From Legionella micdadei (GTDB lineage Bacteria; Pseudomonadota; Gammaproteobacteria; Legionellales; Legionellaceae), in NCBI RefSeq assembly GCF_000953635.1, contig NZ_LN614830.1:2223001-2287000 (forward strand): a stretch of DNA of 64,000 nucleotides. Direction: 5' to 3'. Below, piece after piece: positions 48,852 through 57,318 of this stretch (within the stretch, counting starts at the first letter, position 1; each line of letters begins with the position of its first letter). The notes under the pieces are model-generated. The model saw nothing but the letters and a program-made list of their open reading frames with translations. It did no database searches and was not told the origin of the DNA. Position numbers and translations under genes: made by a program.

Positions 48852-49559
48852 TTGGGCGATTACCTAAATTGGGAAAAAGTTAATAATCTTCCTCCGATCA
48901 AAATCAGCAGCGGTAGTATGGAGCTAGTGAAATGGATAGCTTTAGTATCCATGACTATCGATCACATCAACCGCTTTTTTTACGCTTCGTCTATTCAAAC
49001 GCTCTATTGCATTGGCAGACTTGCCATGCCCCTATTTGCTTTTATTTTTGCCTATAATCTCGCTCGACCAGATGCCCTTCCCCGCGGACTTTATTCCAAA
49101 GTTTTAGTCCGCTTAGTCATTTTTGGAGCAATCGCAACACCCGGCTATATTGCCATGCGTCATTTGCAATTTATTTGGCCTTTGAACATTCTGTTTACAC
49201 TAGGAGTCGCCACTGCAACCCTTTATTGTTGTGCATTAGGAGGGAATAGAAATCGTGTTTTCGCCATTTTTATTTTTTTAATCGGCGGCTTTTTTGTAGA
49301 GTATAGTTGGGTAGGAATTTTCTTTTGTGTTACTGCCTGGTTTTATTGTAAAAACCCCACACTCCTTCGCCTTCTAGCGTGCGCTGTAGCCTACTTTTTT
49401 CTTGATGACATTAATGCTAATCATTGGGCTCTTGTCAGCTTAGCCGTAATTCTTTTGGCGACGCAAATCGATATAAGAATTCCTCGTATTCGTCATTTTT
49501 TTTACTTTTATTATCCCCTGCATTTGTACACTTTATACTTCTTAAGTAAATGGCTATAA
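48852..49559 (+). CDS. TraX family membrane protein
   Basis: 235 residues with about seven membrane segments (WIALVSMTIDHINRFFY, IGRLAMPLFAFIFAYNLA, LNILFTLGVATATLYCCAL, FFVEYSWVGIFFCVTAWFY). The KWIALVSMTIDHI...IGRLAMPLFAF pattern marks the TraX family, named for F-pilin N-acetylation; chromosomal members are of unknown role. GGAG at a fitting distance supports the TTG start at 48852; the first ATG is at 48918. Confidence 0.85.
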   Translation: MGDYLNWEKVNNLPPIKISSGSMELVKWIALVSMTIDHINRFFYASSIQTLYCIGRLAMPLFAFIFAYNLARPDALPRGLYSKVLVRLVIFGAIATPGYIAMRHLQFIWPLNILFTLGVATATLYCCALGGNRNRVFAIFIFLIGGFFVEYSWVGIFFCVTAWFYCKNPTLLRLLACAVAYFFLDDINANHWALVSLAVILLATQIDIRIPRIRHFFYFYYPLHLYTLYFLSKWL

Positions 49560-49709
49560 AATTTGCTCTATTTTTTACCAATAATGCAAATATATGTCTA
49601 TATTTAAGGATAGAAACTGCTTGCAATAAGACTTAGCGTACCTTGACTTTTGCAATAGCACTACCTCAATCAAGCAGGTACCCCTTAAAACGGAATTTAT
49701 GGAGTAAAC

Positions 49710-50270
49710 ATGCCAATACACGAAAGACGTCAACATTTCCGCATTGAAGATCAGGTTTATTTTGATTACAGGTTAGTCGAACCAGGTGAGCTTTATTCCG
49801 ATAAAATAATCACCGAAGAACTTTTGGGACAAAGCGGAAAGCGCTACCTCGAAACAACACAGTATTTTCAAAGCATCGATTATGAGATATCTAAGCTGAC
49901 TCAATCACTTGCTGTGCATGAACCAGCCCTTGCGCATTATCTCAATTTAATCAATGCCAAAATTGAATACTTGGCACGTCATCTAATGATTGGTGAAAAA
50001 ATCCATTTACGCAAAATTAATCTCAGTTTAGGTGGGATGGCTTTTAAAACAAAAGAGCGTGTTAAAGAAAAAACGCACATGAAAATCATCATCTACACTA
50101 AACCCAAAATGATTCCAATTTTGCTCAATGCCTCAGTTGTTTATAGTCAGTATTACAATGAAAACCAGTATCATACTGCGGTGCAATTCGAAGAGATGAA
50201 TAAGGAACAAGAGCAATTGCTCTCCCAACATATTATGTTGGCCCAACAGTCCAAATGTCGTGCTGATTAA
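49710..50270 (+). CDS. PilZ-domain protein
   Basis: 186 residues. RRQHFRI near residue 7 supplies the RxxxR element, and INLSLGGMAF near 107 supplies the (D/N)xSxxG element of a c-di-GMP-binding PilZ domain. A helical insertion of about 80 residues (VEPGELYSDKIITEELLG... HYLNLINAKIEYLARHLMIG) separates them, an unusual length. A downstream target is not evident from neighbours. Confidence 0.85.
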   Translation: MPIHERRQHFRIEDQVYFDYRLVEPGELYSDKIITEELLGQSGKRYLETTQYFQSIDYEISKLTQSLAVHEPALAHYLNLINAKIEYLARHLMIGEKIHLRKINLSLGGMAFKTKERVKEKTHMKIIIYTKPKMIPILLNASVVYSQYYNENQYHTAVQFEEMNKEQEQLLSQHIMLAQQSKCRAD

Positions 50271-50339
50271 TAGGAACTAGCAATAGCGATTTCATTATCG
50301 CATAATCATGGGTTATAAAACTATAAATTAAGGTATGGC

Positions 50340-50609
50340 ATGGCAAGATACGTTTTTTGTTGTAAATTAAAGCAAGAAGCAGAAGGTTTAGATACCGCTC
50401 CGTTTCCAGGTCCCCTGGGCGAAAAAATTTTTAATCATGTCTGTAAACAAGCATGGAAAATGTGGCTAGCCCATCAAACAATGCTGATTAATGAATATCG
50501 CCTTAGCCTGATTGATCCAAAAGCACGAGAATTTCTAAATGAAGAAATGAAAAAATATTTTTTTGGAGAAGGTTCAGCAACACCAGCAGGTTTTGTTCCT
50601 AAAGAATGA
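50340..50609 (+). CDS. yggX: Fe(2+)-trafficking / oxidative-damage protection protein YggX
   Basis: 89 residues. [51 protein letters not shown] is the unmistakable YggX family, small proteins protecting Fe-S clusters from oxidants. The stop overlaps or abuts the start region of psuG. Confidence 0.95.
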   Translation: MARYVFCCKLKQEAEGLDTAPFPGPLGEKIFNHVCKQAWKMWLAHQTMLINEYRLSLIDPKAREFLNEEMKKYFFGEGSATPAGFVPKE

Positions 50610-50620
50610 GGCAAATTAAC

Positions 50621-51532
50621 ATGGGTCATGAACTGTTGCATATCGGTGAAGAAGTTGCAGAAGCTATTAAAAAGCAGCGCCCTATTGTGGCTCTCGAATC
50701 CACTATTATTTCGCATGGTATGCCTTATCCTGATAATTTGGCCACAGCGAAAGAAGTTGAACAACTCATTCGTGATAATGGCGCTGTTCCAGCAACCATT
50801 GCCCTATACGACGGCAAAATTCACGTTGGTATCGATCATAAAATCATGAAGCATATTGCCAATCATCCGGAAGTCATTAAAGCTTCACGAAGAGATATTG
50901 CTTTTGCCTTGAGCCATCAACTAACTGCTAGCACGACTGTGGCAGCAACCATGTTTTGTGCACATTTAGCAGGGTTACCTCTTTTTGTAACGGGTGGAAT
51001 CGGCGGTGTACATCACCACGTCGGCGAAAGCTTTGATATTTCGGCTGACCTATTCGAACTTAGCTCGACCCCTGTCACAGTCATTTGTTCTGGCGCAAAA
51101 TCAATTTTAGACTTACCCAAAACATTAGAAGTGCTAGAAACGTACGGGGTTGCTGTAGTTGGTTATCGCACCGACGAATTTCCAGCTTTCTTCAGTCAGT
51201 CGAGTGGTATTCCTCTGCTCCACCGTTTAGATAACCCTGAAGACGTTGCCAACCTCATGTATTATCAATATAAATTAGGCCTCAACAATGGCATTGTAAT
51301 CGCAAACCCCATCCCTAAAGCCGCTGAAATACCCGATGAACAAATCATGCCGATTATTAAACAAGCGCAGAAAGAAGCCCGAAATCTTAATGGCAAAGCC
51401 ATCACCCCCTTCTTATTACAGCGAGTAGCCCAATTAACAGCAGGTCAGAGTTTACAAGCCAACATAGAACTTATTAAAAGCAATGCAATATTGGGTGCCC
51501 AAATTGCGATTGCTTTTCAACAAAAGAAATAA
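50621..51532 (+). CDS. psuG: Pseudouridine-5'-phosphate glycosidase
   Basis: 303 residues. Cleaves pseudouridine 5'-phosphate to uracil and ribose-5-phosphate. VALESTIISHGMPYPDN, the catalytic Lys region and FVTGGIGGVHHHVGESFDISADL are conserved. ATG 50621 has TGAGG upstream and matches the family start; an ATG at 50606 overlapping the yggX stop (ATGA) is a possible alternative. No psuK kinase gene is adjacent. Confidence 0.93.
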   Translation: MGHELLHIGEEVAEAIKKQRPIVALESTIISHGMPYPDNLATAKEVEQLIRDNGAVPATIALYDGKIHVGIDHKIMKHIANHPEVIKASRRDIAFALSHQLTASTTVAATMFCAHLAGLPLFVTGGIGGVHHHVGESFDISADLFELSSTPVTVICSGAKSILDLPKTLEVLETYGVAVVGYRTDEFPAFFSQSSGIPLLHRLDNPEDVANLMYYQYKLGLNNGIVIANPIPKAAEIPDEQIMPIIKQAQKEARNLNGKAITPFLLQRVAQLTAGQSLQANIELIKSNAILGAQIAIAFQQKK

Positions 51533-51547
51533 TTGGGTTAATGCACA

Positions 51548-53170
51548 TTAAACCACACAATGCATTTTTCTTAATACTTCCCTTAAGCAATGGGCAGCAT
51601 CCTTCACTGCCTCTCTCGATCGCCACGCAACGTGACCATCCGGACGTACGAGGACAGCCCCCTGCTCACTAATTTCATACATCTGAGCCCATTGATTTTC
51701 GGGATCTTGCAACTCCCCATGAGTGCCAACACGATAGCTTTTTAGCGGGCAAGTTTTTATCGCTAATGCGGCATTATGCCAATCTGGATTTCTATCGCTA
51801 CTTAAAATTACAAATGATCGTTCGAACAACTCCAAAGTCGATACCGGTTTATCATCCCGATACAGCATATAATGAGGAGCCCGGCTACCTGGAAGGGTCG
51901 AAGGGATATACTGGTCTGCTTCCATAGCAGGATAAGATCCACGATCTGGAATTAATGCGCCTTGTTCGTAATGAAAACCAATATCTAAAGCAATTTGGTT
52001 TAAGTGTTCGTTTTGCTCCTCCAAAGCTCGGTTCATTGTCACAAAGTCCTCTTCGTAAATAGCTTGAAAAATAGTACTAAATCGTCTCGCATTTTTTGTG
52101 CTCCAATCAATATTAGCTACCGCAATGGGGGCTCGCTCTTCAAAATAAGTATCAAGCAAAGCATCTTTAGCATATCCCTGTAACACCAAAGCAAGCTTCC
52201 AAGATAAATTATGGGCATCCTGAATTCCAGTGTTCATACCTAAACCACCAGTAGGCGGTAATCGGTGTGCAGCATCTCCCGCTAAAAAAATACGACCTTG
52301 ACGATAAGTTTTGGCAACCAGAGCTGCCATTGTCCAAAATGACTTATTAATTAATGAAACATTGATTGAGTCGTCATCTATAACCCGTTTTACGAATTCA
52401 ACACAGAAATCATCGGTAAAAAATTTCTTAGAGAGCTCTGGATTTGCATCATAACGCACGCCAAGAAGCCATTTTTTTGCTCCATCTTTTGACAAGATAA
52501 ATGTTCCCATGATATCTCTACGAGTGAACATAAATCCTACGCTAGGACGATCTTTAACATATTTACCTAAATCCATTTCACAATAGATGTTACAAAATTC
52601 CCCTAGATTATCCTCTCCCTCCATTGCAATGTTTAACGTTTTGCGAATGGGACTGACGGCGCCATCAGCGGCTATTAAAAATTGTGAGTTGATATCAAGT
52701 TGCTTGTTGGTTTTATTATCATTGACTGTCGTTCGCACCCCATGAGCATCCTGATAAAACTCAATCATGGTGGTATTAAATAAGCATTGAATCTCAGGAT
52801 AGCGTTGGGTAGCAACAAATAATTCATGCTCAACCCAATCTTGTGATATTAAAGCAGTTGAAGTCGGACTCGCTGAAGACGATCTTGGTTTGGCGCTTAT
52901 GCGTGACAATTCTTTACCCTGAAACGACTCTAACCAAATAAACCGGTGAGCCTCAAAAGGAAGTTCATATTGACGCAGCCCCTTCTCCAATCCCCACAGC
53001 CTAAAAATTTCCATGGTTCGGGTATTTACCCCCCGAGCTTTAGGATGATTGGTAGTCGAAGCATGCTTTTCTATCACAACACAGCGGATACCCATGCGAG
53101 CCAACCCAATTGCCATACTTAACCCAACAGGCCCAGCCCCCACGATAGTGACTTGTGTATTCGTTTCCAT
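51548..53170 (-). CDS. FAD-dependent aromatic-ring hydroxylase (MhpA/PheA type)
   Basis: 540 residues. Dinucleotide-binding motif GAGPVGLSMAIGLARMG at 11-27, second FAD motif FLAAGD-like AGDAAHRLPPTGGLGMNTGIQDAHNLSWKLAL, and a C-terminal thioredoxin-like domain typical of phenol or 3-(3-hydroxyphenyl)propionate hydroxylases. It uses NAD(P)H and O2 to hydroxylate a phenolic substrate that cannot be predicted. Monocistronic. Confidence 0.9.
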   Translation of the reverse strand: METNTQVTIVGAGPVGLSMAIGLARMGIRCVVIEKHASTTNHPKARGVNTRTMEIFRLWGLEKGLRQYELPFEAHRFIWLESFQGKELSRISAKPRSSSASPTSTALISQDWVEHELFVATQRYPEIQCLFNTTMIEFYQDAHGVRTTVNDNKTNKQLDINSQFLIAADGAVSPIRKTLNIAMEGEDNLGEFCNIYCEMDLGKYVKDRPSVGFMFTRRDIMGTFILSKDGAKKWLLGVRYDANPELSKKFFTDDFCVEFVKRVIDDDSINVSLINKSFWTMAALVAKTYRQGRIFLAGDAAHRLPPTGGLGMNTGIQDAHNLSWKLALVLQGYAKDALLDTYFEERAPIAVANIDWSTKNARRFSTIFQAIYEEDFVTMNRALEEQNEHLNQIALDIGFHYEQGALIPDRGSYPAMEADQYIPSTLPGSRAPHYMLYRDDKPVSTLELFERSFVILSSDRNPDWHNAALAIKTCPLKSYRVGTHGELQDPENQWAQMYEISEQGAVLVRPDGHVAWRSREAVKDAAHCLREVLRKMHCVV

Positions 53171-53359
53171 GTATCAGCTCATTTAGGAGAGAGATTAGCT
53201 AAGTTTAACTTATGTCTTTACCGAATACTAATGCATGCACAACGCTCAAGCTTTCGACCTAACAAAACCAAAAAAAGTATAAAATTAAACCATTTAGGTT
53301 TCGAAATACCCTCTTTTTAAAGCCCTATTAATTTTTTACAAAAAAGTCCTAAACACCGC

Positions 53360-53388
53360 TTGACTCGAAAGCATTCTCGGAGTTTAAT
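53360..53388 (+). promoter_or_regulatory. Sigma-70 promoter of tRNA-Phe
   Basis: TTGACT at 53360 and TTTAAT at 53383 separated by exactly 17 bases, with the tRNA starting 13 bases after the -10 box. Confidence 0.75.
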
Positions 53389-53401
53389 AGCAACCTCTCG
53401 C

Positions 53402-53477
<76 letters not shown>

Positions 53478-53524
53478 TATAAATCAAGGGGTTATGGTGA
53501 AATCGCGAGAAGCTCGAAATTTCC

Positions 53525-53543
53525 ATGTAGACGCAATGTAGAC
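53525..53543. repeat. Tandem ATGTAGAC direct repeats beside tRNA-Phe
   Basis: ATGTAGAC at 53525-53532 and 53536-53543, eleven bases apart (one helical turn), about 50 bases past the tRNA. Such short direct repeats are typical arm-type integrase or excisionase sites, but the role here is inferred from position. Confidence 0.45.
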
Positions 53544-53559
53544 ACTAAAAGGAATCAGG

Positions 53560-54393
53560 TTGAAAACAGCGTTTATCGAAACATCAGCAATCAACTGGCT
53601 TTATGACAATAGCGCTGCTGATGCACAATTAACCAATCACCTTTTTTCGTCAAATAATTTTATCCCAGTAGTCGGGATGGATACCATTTATGAAATGGGT
53701 CGTTGCTTTAAAACAAATGCCACGGACAAAGCCTCAGCACTTTTTACCTTCTTAAAACAGCTAAATCCAATTTATTATTGCCAAAGATCCATGCTTTATA
53801 ACCAGGAATTAGACAATTTATTGCATGGTTCTTCAGTAATTGCATCATTAGGCCATTATACTGCAGAAATTCTAGCTGAACGCATTAAACAATTTTCATT
53901 AGGCATTTTTGATAGCATTCATGAAGAATTTATATCCGGAAGACAATTTTTTTGGGATGACTGTAGAGAAAAATTATGGAAACCTGAAAAAAATAAAAAG
54001 AGCCTCAGTTTAACATTTGATTATTATTTACAACATTGTCTTAAACAAATTGAAAGTAATATACCAATACTGCAAAAATGGTTAGAAGAATTGACTGGGA
54101 AAAAATTACCTGCGGAAAATGCAGTTTGCCTCATGAAGAGGTTGGGCTCTTACCCCGCATTACGAACATCTCTTTATTCACAATTTTATTTGAACTACTT
54201 AATTATTCGAAACCAGGCTACACCAAGTGAAGACAAATTCACTGATAGTTTACAATTAATTGGCGCTTCATATTCTTCAGCAATAGTAAGTCATGACAAT
54301 TATCTCTTAAATACTTTAGCTAATGCACTTAATCCAGATATTCAAATTGTAAAAATCAATTCATTAAATGAAACTCATACTATAATTGGATAA
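53560..54393 (+). CDS. PIN-like domain protein of unknown function
   Basis: 277 residues from a TTG start at 53560 with AAAAGGA upstream. The N-terminus AFIETSAINWLYDNSA resembles a PIN nuclease strand with its first acidic residue, and the C-terminus EDKFTDSLQLIGASYSSAIVSHDNYLL resembles the strand with later acidic residues. The 130-residue middle, helical and without a match, makes it longer than VapC toxins. First gene after tRNA-Phe. A possible ribonuclease role is inference; the small gene that follows could be a partner. Confidence 0.65.
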   Translation: MKTAFIETSAINWLYDNSAADAQLTNHLFSSNNFIPVVGMDTIYEMGRCFKTNATDKASALFTFLKQLNPIYYCQRSMLYNQELDNLLHGSSVIASLGHYTAEILAERIKQFSLGIFDSIHEEFISGRQFFWDDCREKLWKPEKNKKSLSLTFDYYLQHCLKQIESNIPILQKWLEELTGKKLPAENAVCLMKRLGSYPALRTSLYSQFYLNYLIIRNQATPSEDKFTDSLQLIGASYSSAIVSHDNYLLNTLANALNPDIQIVKINSLNETHTIIG

Positions 54394-54479
54394 TCTTAAA
54401 TACAACTCTTGCTTCAACGAAAATTGCAGCAATCCTGTTGTTCAATAGCAAAATTAAATATATTTTTTAGGGAGTGATT

Positions 54480-54779
54480 ATGGACGAGCAAAATCTAAAT
54501 AAACTAGCCGACCTTCTGAATATTTGTATTTCATCCACTTCCATGGGCCATGATATAAATAACCCTACTTATACTAGCCTTTATTTTGAAATTTTTTTTG
54601 ATGAAATATCCAAAAATCAAACCCCTCCTCATGGAGATTCTTTTATAGATAAATTAATTCTCAAAATTGATATGAACAAACCCAAATCGCAGAAGAAGAT
54701 AGAGGACTTTCAAACAGTTTGGAACAGTTGGACGATGCTTTATAGAGAAATAGTAAAAAGAGGATTTTTAAAAAAGTAA
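54480..54779 (+). CDS. Small protein of unknown function
   Basis: 99 residues, acidic/basic and soluble, starting MDEQNLNKLADLLNICIS. ATG 54480 follows AGGGAG; a GTG six bases earlier is less likely. It is on the same strand, 86 bp after the PIN-like gene. No family recognised; it may be part of the same cargo module. Confidence 0.6.
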   Translation: MDEQNLNKLADLLNICISSTSMGHDINNPTYTSLYFEIFFDEISKNQTPPHGDSFIDKLILKIDMNKPKSQKKIEDFQTVWNSWTMLYREIVKRGFLKK

Positions 54780-54918
54780 TAAAGTAGTTCTTGGATAAAT
54801 CTCTGCTTTATGCCCAATTAAGAGCACTGTTCAAAGAGTAAGACCTAGCCCTTATCCTACAGTTTTCATTATTCTCTATCTATACTGATTGTAGATATTT
54901 TCTTCTTATGGATGAGAA

Positions 54919-55738
54919 ATGAAATTAGTATACTGTGATGAAGCAGGTGATCCAGGATATCCAAAATATGAAAGTCCCTGTTTTTTTTGAGCTTTCTTTA
55001 TATGAATGTTGATAAATGGGACAAATGTTTTAAACATTTTTTAGATTTAAGAAGAAGCCTAAAATCGTATGGTCTGCCAACTAGGATAGAATTCCATTCT
55101 CGTGAATTTTTTCTTAACAAAAATCCTTATACACGATTATCCCTTTCAAACCATATAAGAATAAAAATAATTGAACAATTTGTTAGAGCAATTTCAGACT
55201 TGGAATCACTAAATGTACAATCTTTGAATGTAGCTATTATTAAAGATAGAATCGATGGAAAATATGACGTATTGGAGAAAGCTTTTACATATGGGCTTAC
55301 TCGTATTGATACCAATTTATACTATGACCAGCAAAAAAATGAGACAGATAGATTTTATAAATATGGCAAGTTCTTGCTTTTACTAGATGATGGTACCTAC
55401 ATAAGACAAGAAAAATATGCAGAAAATTATATCGATACAATTATGTACCTTATAAAGGCGGTGAGCAATCCAGACCGATCAAGCTTGAGTCTATTGTTGA
55501 TGATCCACTTCCTAAAAATTCACAATTTAGTTATTTCATTCAAGCAGCAGACTTAATAGCTTACCTAATATCACAATATGTCTATATAGAATTAGGCATA
55601 AATCAATCACCAAAACGTAAAAAATTCATTTCGGATGCAAAAATTAAAGAATGGATTGATGTTTTGAAACCTATTTTTAATATTAATGCCTGTAAAAACT
55701 CTGAATTTGGTTATGGGATTTTTGTTCATCCACAGTAA
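54919..55738 (+). pseudogene. DUF3800-like gene broken by two single-base shifts
   Basis: Three frames together give a DUF3800 protein: MKLVYCDEAGDPGYP (54919), then SFLYMNVDKWDKCFKHFLDLRR to LLLLDDGTYIRQEK, then RYNYVPYKGGEQSRPIKLES and YFIQAADLIAYLISQY to a stop at 55738. Acidic residues typical of this RNase-H-like family are present. The first shift is in a run of eight T near 54981-54988, where one more T would restore the frame. The second is in A-rich sequence between about 55405 and 55425. DUF3800 genes are common on mobile elements; function is unknown. Confidence 0.75.
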
Positions 55739-55740
55739 TA

Positions 55741-55766
55741 AAAAAGCGACTAAATGCCGCTTTTTT
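55741..55766 (+). terminator. Rho-independent terminator
   Basis: AAAAAGCG / CGCTTTTT stem with a 9-base loop, ending in a run of six T, three bases past the stop of the DUF3800 remnant. Confidence 0.8.
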
Positions 55767-56012
55767 GGTCCTCCTCCATTTTCCCGCGTAATTCGGGCCT
55801 GCCTGTGCAGGGTCAAGAAGATTATTATTATTATAGTAAATTTTTTCATCTCTAAATACTTCTATCATTTATTTATTAAAATTTAGCAAGGGTAGCTTGA
55901 TACAACATAGCTTGTGTAAATCGATGAATTTTTGTAAGGCATCTCTTACACCATTTACCAAACATGTCTTAATGACGCACAACCTGGATTAAGTCATACT
56001 AATACCATGGAA

Positions 56013-56092
56013 GTTGCAAATTTTGGGACATTGATGTCCTTAAACGGAGACAATACAAGGATGTATTGACCACAGGGAGTGGAATTTGCAAC
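56013..56092. repeat. Multibranched inverted-repeat element
   Basis: Outer 10-bp arms GTTGCAAATT (56013-56022) and AATTTGCAAC (56083-56092) enclose three separate hairpins: GGGACAT / ATGTCCT, CAATACA-AGGA-TGTATTG, and CCAC-AGGGA-GTGG. All arms pair without gaps. It abuts the 3' end of the HTH gene on the minus strand. It could be a repeat family member (MITE or REP type) or a structured RNA; nothing coding is present. The sequence between the terminator at 55766 and this element contains no gene that I can see. Confidence 0.6.
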
Positions 56093-56098
56093 TACCCC

Positions 56099-56407
56099 CT
56101 ACCCCGCTGCTAGTAAATCTTCTGCTTTGATTTCCCCGTAACGAATACCGACAATAATTGCGCTGTTTATCGTTTTGCATTTTAGTTTTTGCAAGATTGA
56201 TTGACGATATTGGCTTATTTCTCTTTGAGATACATTTAGGTGATTAGCTATTTCTTTGAATTTTTTACCTTGGGCTGATAAATAGAGGCATTGTTTCTCT
56301 TGCTGGCTTAAGTGCAAATCAATGCTAATGGGTTGCTTTATCCAGATATCAGAAAGTAAGGCTTGGATTTCAGCAAGTTGTTTGCGGTTGGGTTTGTTAT
56401 TACCCAA
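56099..56407 (-). CDS. LuxR-type helix-turn-helix protein, probably N-terminally broken
   Basis: 102 residues from a TTG at 56407. The C-terminal half is a GerE/LuxR HTH: LSQQEKQCLYLSAQGKKFKEIANHLNVSQREISQYRQSILQKL. The family's N-terminal sensor is missing. The frame continues sensibly upstream of the TTG (YRHSLGNNKPNR), and two single-T losses could join it to an ATG at 56489 (MVISKP... LAKNLNEFNYLLSL). Thus the intact gene probably spanned 56099-56489. Whether the remaining piece is translated is uncertain; it would bind DNA without a sensor. Confidence 0.55.
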   Translation of the reverse strand: MGNNKPNRKQLAEIQALLSDIWIKQPISIDLHLSQQEKQCLYLSAQGKKFKEIANHLNVSQREISQYRQSILQKLKCKTINSAIIVGIRYGEIKAEDLLAAG

Positions 56408-56746
56408 AGAATGCCGATAAGACTTAGCAAGTAGTTGAATTCATTAAGATTTTTAGCTAAAAGCACGCCTAAGGCTTACTTATAACCATGATTTTAATAT
56501 TCAAACTGTGTAATCAAGGGGGAAAATTTCGGTGGCCTCTTACCGACTAGCCATTGAAATGTAAAACTGAAATAGACTAAGATTCGTTTAGCCATTATTT
56601 ACTCCTTTAAAGTAGATATGGTTAGCTGGTAGCGAGGGATTGCAGTCCCTCCTATCAGCGCTTGTTGCATTTAATACCTCAAACGCGCTTTTAATACTAT
56701 TTTATTCTTTGCTGTCTTGCAAATGAATTTTTACAGTCCGGTTTAT

Positions 56747-56860
56747 CTGCGTCACTGCAATTTTCCTGCAGTGACGCAGAAAAATCACCTTGATTTTACC
56801 GCGTAAAATCAACACATTTTCCCATTTTGTCCGATCCCGCCAATCGGGATTGGACAAAAT
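56747..56860. repeat. Cluster of three long hairpins
   Basis: In order: a 13-bp perfect stem CTGCGTCACTGCA / TGCAGTGACGCAG with a 7-base loop (56747-56779); a 10-bp palindrome TTGATTTTAC / GTAAAATCAA (56790-56812); and ATTTTGTCC / GGACAAAAT enclosing ATCCCG / CGGGAT (56824-56860). They lie directly upstream of the first hammerhead. From 56408 to 56746 I see only the possible 5' remnant of the HTH gene and no other gene. Confidence 0.65.
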
Positions 56861-56875
56861 ACTTTCTAAAATCCC

Positions 56876-56904
56876 TTGTGAAGCAACGACTGCTTTGCTA
56901 ATTT
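56876..56904 (+). promoter_or_regulatory. Candidate promoter for ribozyme element A
   Basis: TTGTGA at 56876, 17-base spacer, TAATTT at 56899. Transcription would start near 56911, two bases before ribozyme stem I. The -10 box is poor, so this rests largely on position. Confidence 0.35.
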
Positions 56905-56912
56905 GAAATCAA

Positions 56913-56966
56913 GCATAACTGATGAGCCGGTGAAATTCCGGTGAAACATCAACCGATGTCTTATGC
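56913..56966 (+). ncRNA. Hammerhead ribozyme, copy A (type I)
   Basis: All elements of a hammerhead are present in order. Stem I: GCATAA (56913-56918) with TTATGC (56961-56966). Core CTGATGA at 56919-56925. Stem II: GCCGG / CCGGT around a 7-base loop, closed by one G-U pair. Core GAA at 56943-56945. Stem III: ACATC / GATGT around AACC. Cleavage is expected after C56960, in a canonical GUC triplet. Stem I is open-ended (type I). It lies about 350 bases upstream of the recombinase-like gene and can only act in plus-strand transcripts. Confidence 0.87.
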
Positions 56967-57121
56967 AAAGCCACTTCATTCCCTAACCTTGTGGCTGGAC
57001 GTACAGTCGGGAAACCCATCTAGGAAACTCTGTCATCCGACAGGGCAACTCCCTCGGGAGTTTAAGTCAATTTTATCTCAATTTGACCATGGACTTTGTG
57101 TAACAAGACCCATTGTCTTGT
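56961..57121 (+). ncRNA. Conserved structured RNA downstream of hammerhead A
   Basis: After the cleavage site: hairpin GCCAC (56970-56974) / GTGGC (56991-56995), whose loop holds TTCCC (56979-56983), complementary to GGGAA (57009-57013), giving an H-type pseudoknot. Then hairpins CTCTGTC / GACAGGG (57028-57045) and AACTCCC / GGGAGTT (57047-57062), the block AAGTCAATT at 57064, and a terminal hairpin ACAAGAC / GTCTTGT ending at 57121. The same order occurs after hammerhead B with compensating changes. The predicted product is about 160 nt with 5'-OH. Function unknown. 57122-57318 holds no gene and leads to the recombinase-like gene. Confidence 0.72.
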
Positions 57122-57318
57122 CGTTTCTATTACTCATCAAAACAAGGAGGAAATACTCACCAAAAACTGTTGTAAATCGGCGAGATCGTTTGCCTTATAA
57201 CGATTGATTTGCCCCCTACTTCGAGCTTTGTGGCTTTGGCCAGGTTTCATCTTTGAGTGAGCCGCTCGACCAACACTAAACCAAAGACAGGGCAAATAGA
57301 TTTATTTTGGATAGGACG

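Noticed and set aside
55607-55886. Several overlapping short frames on both strands after the DUF3800 remnant
   Set aside because: They cross the DUF3800 C-terminus and its terminator and have no ribosome sites or protein-like composition.
56013-56092. Simple Rho-independent terminator of the HTH gene
   Set aside because: It is multibranched with terminal arms 60 bases apart and has no T-run on the relevant strand.
56747-56779. Integron attC site
   Set aside because: The stem is perfect and lacks the RYYYAAC/GTTRRRY core and extrahelical bases of attC sites.
56941-57207. An 88-codon open frame on the plus strand
   Set aside because: It runs through the ribozyme and the conserved hairpins; the two RNA copies conserve pairing, not this reading frame.
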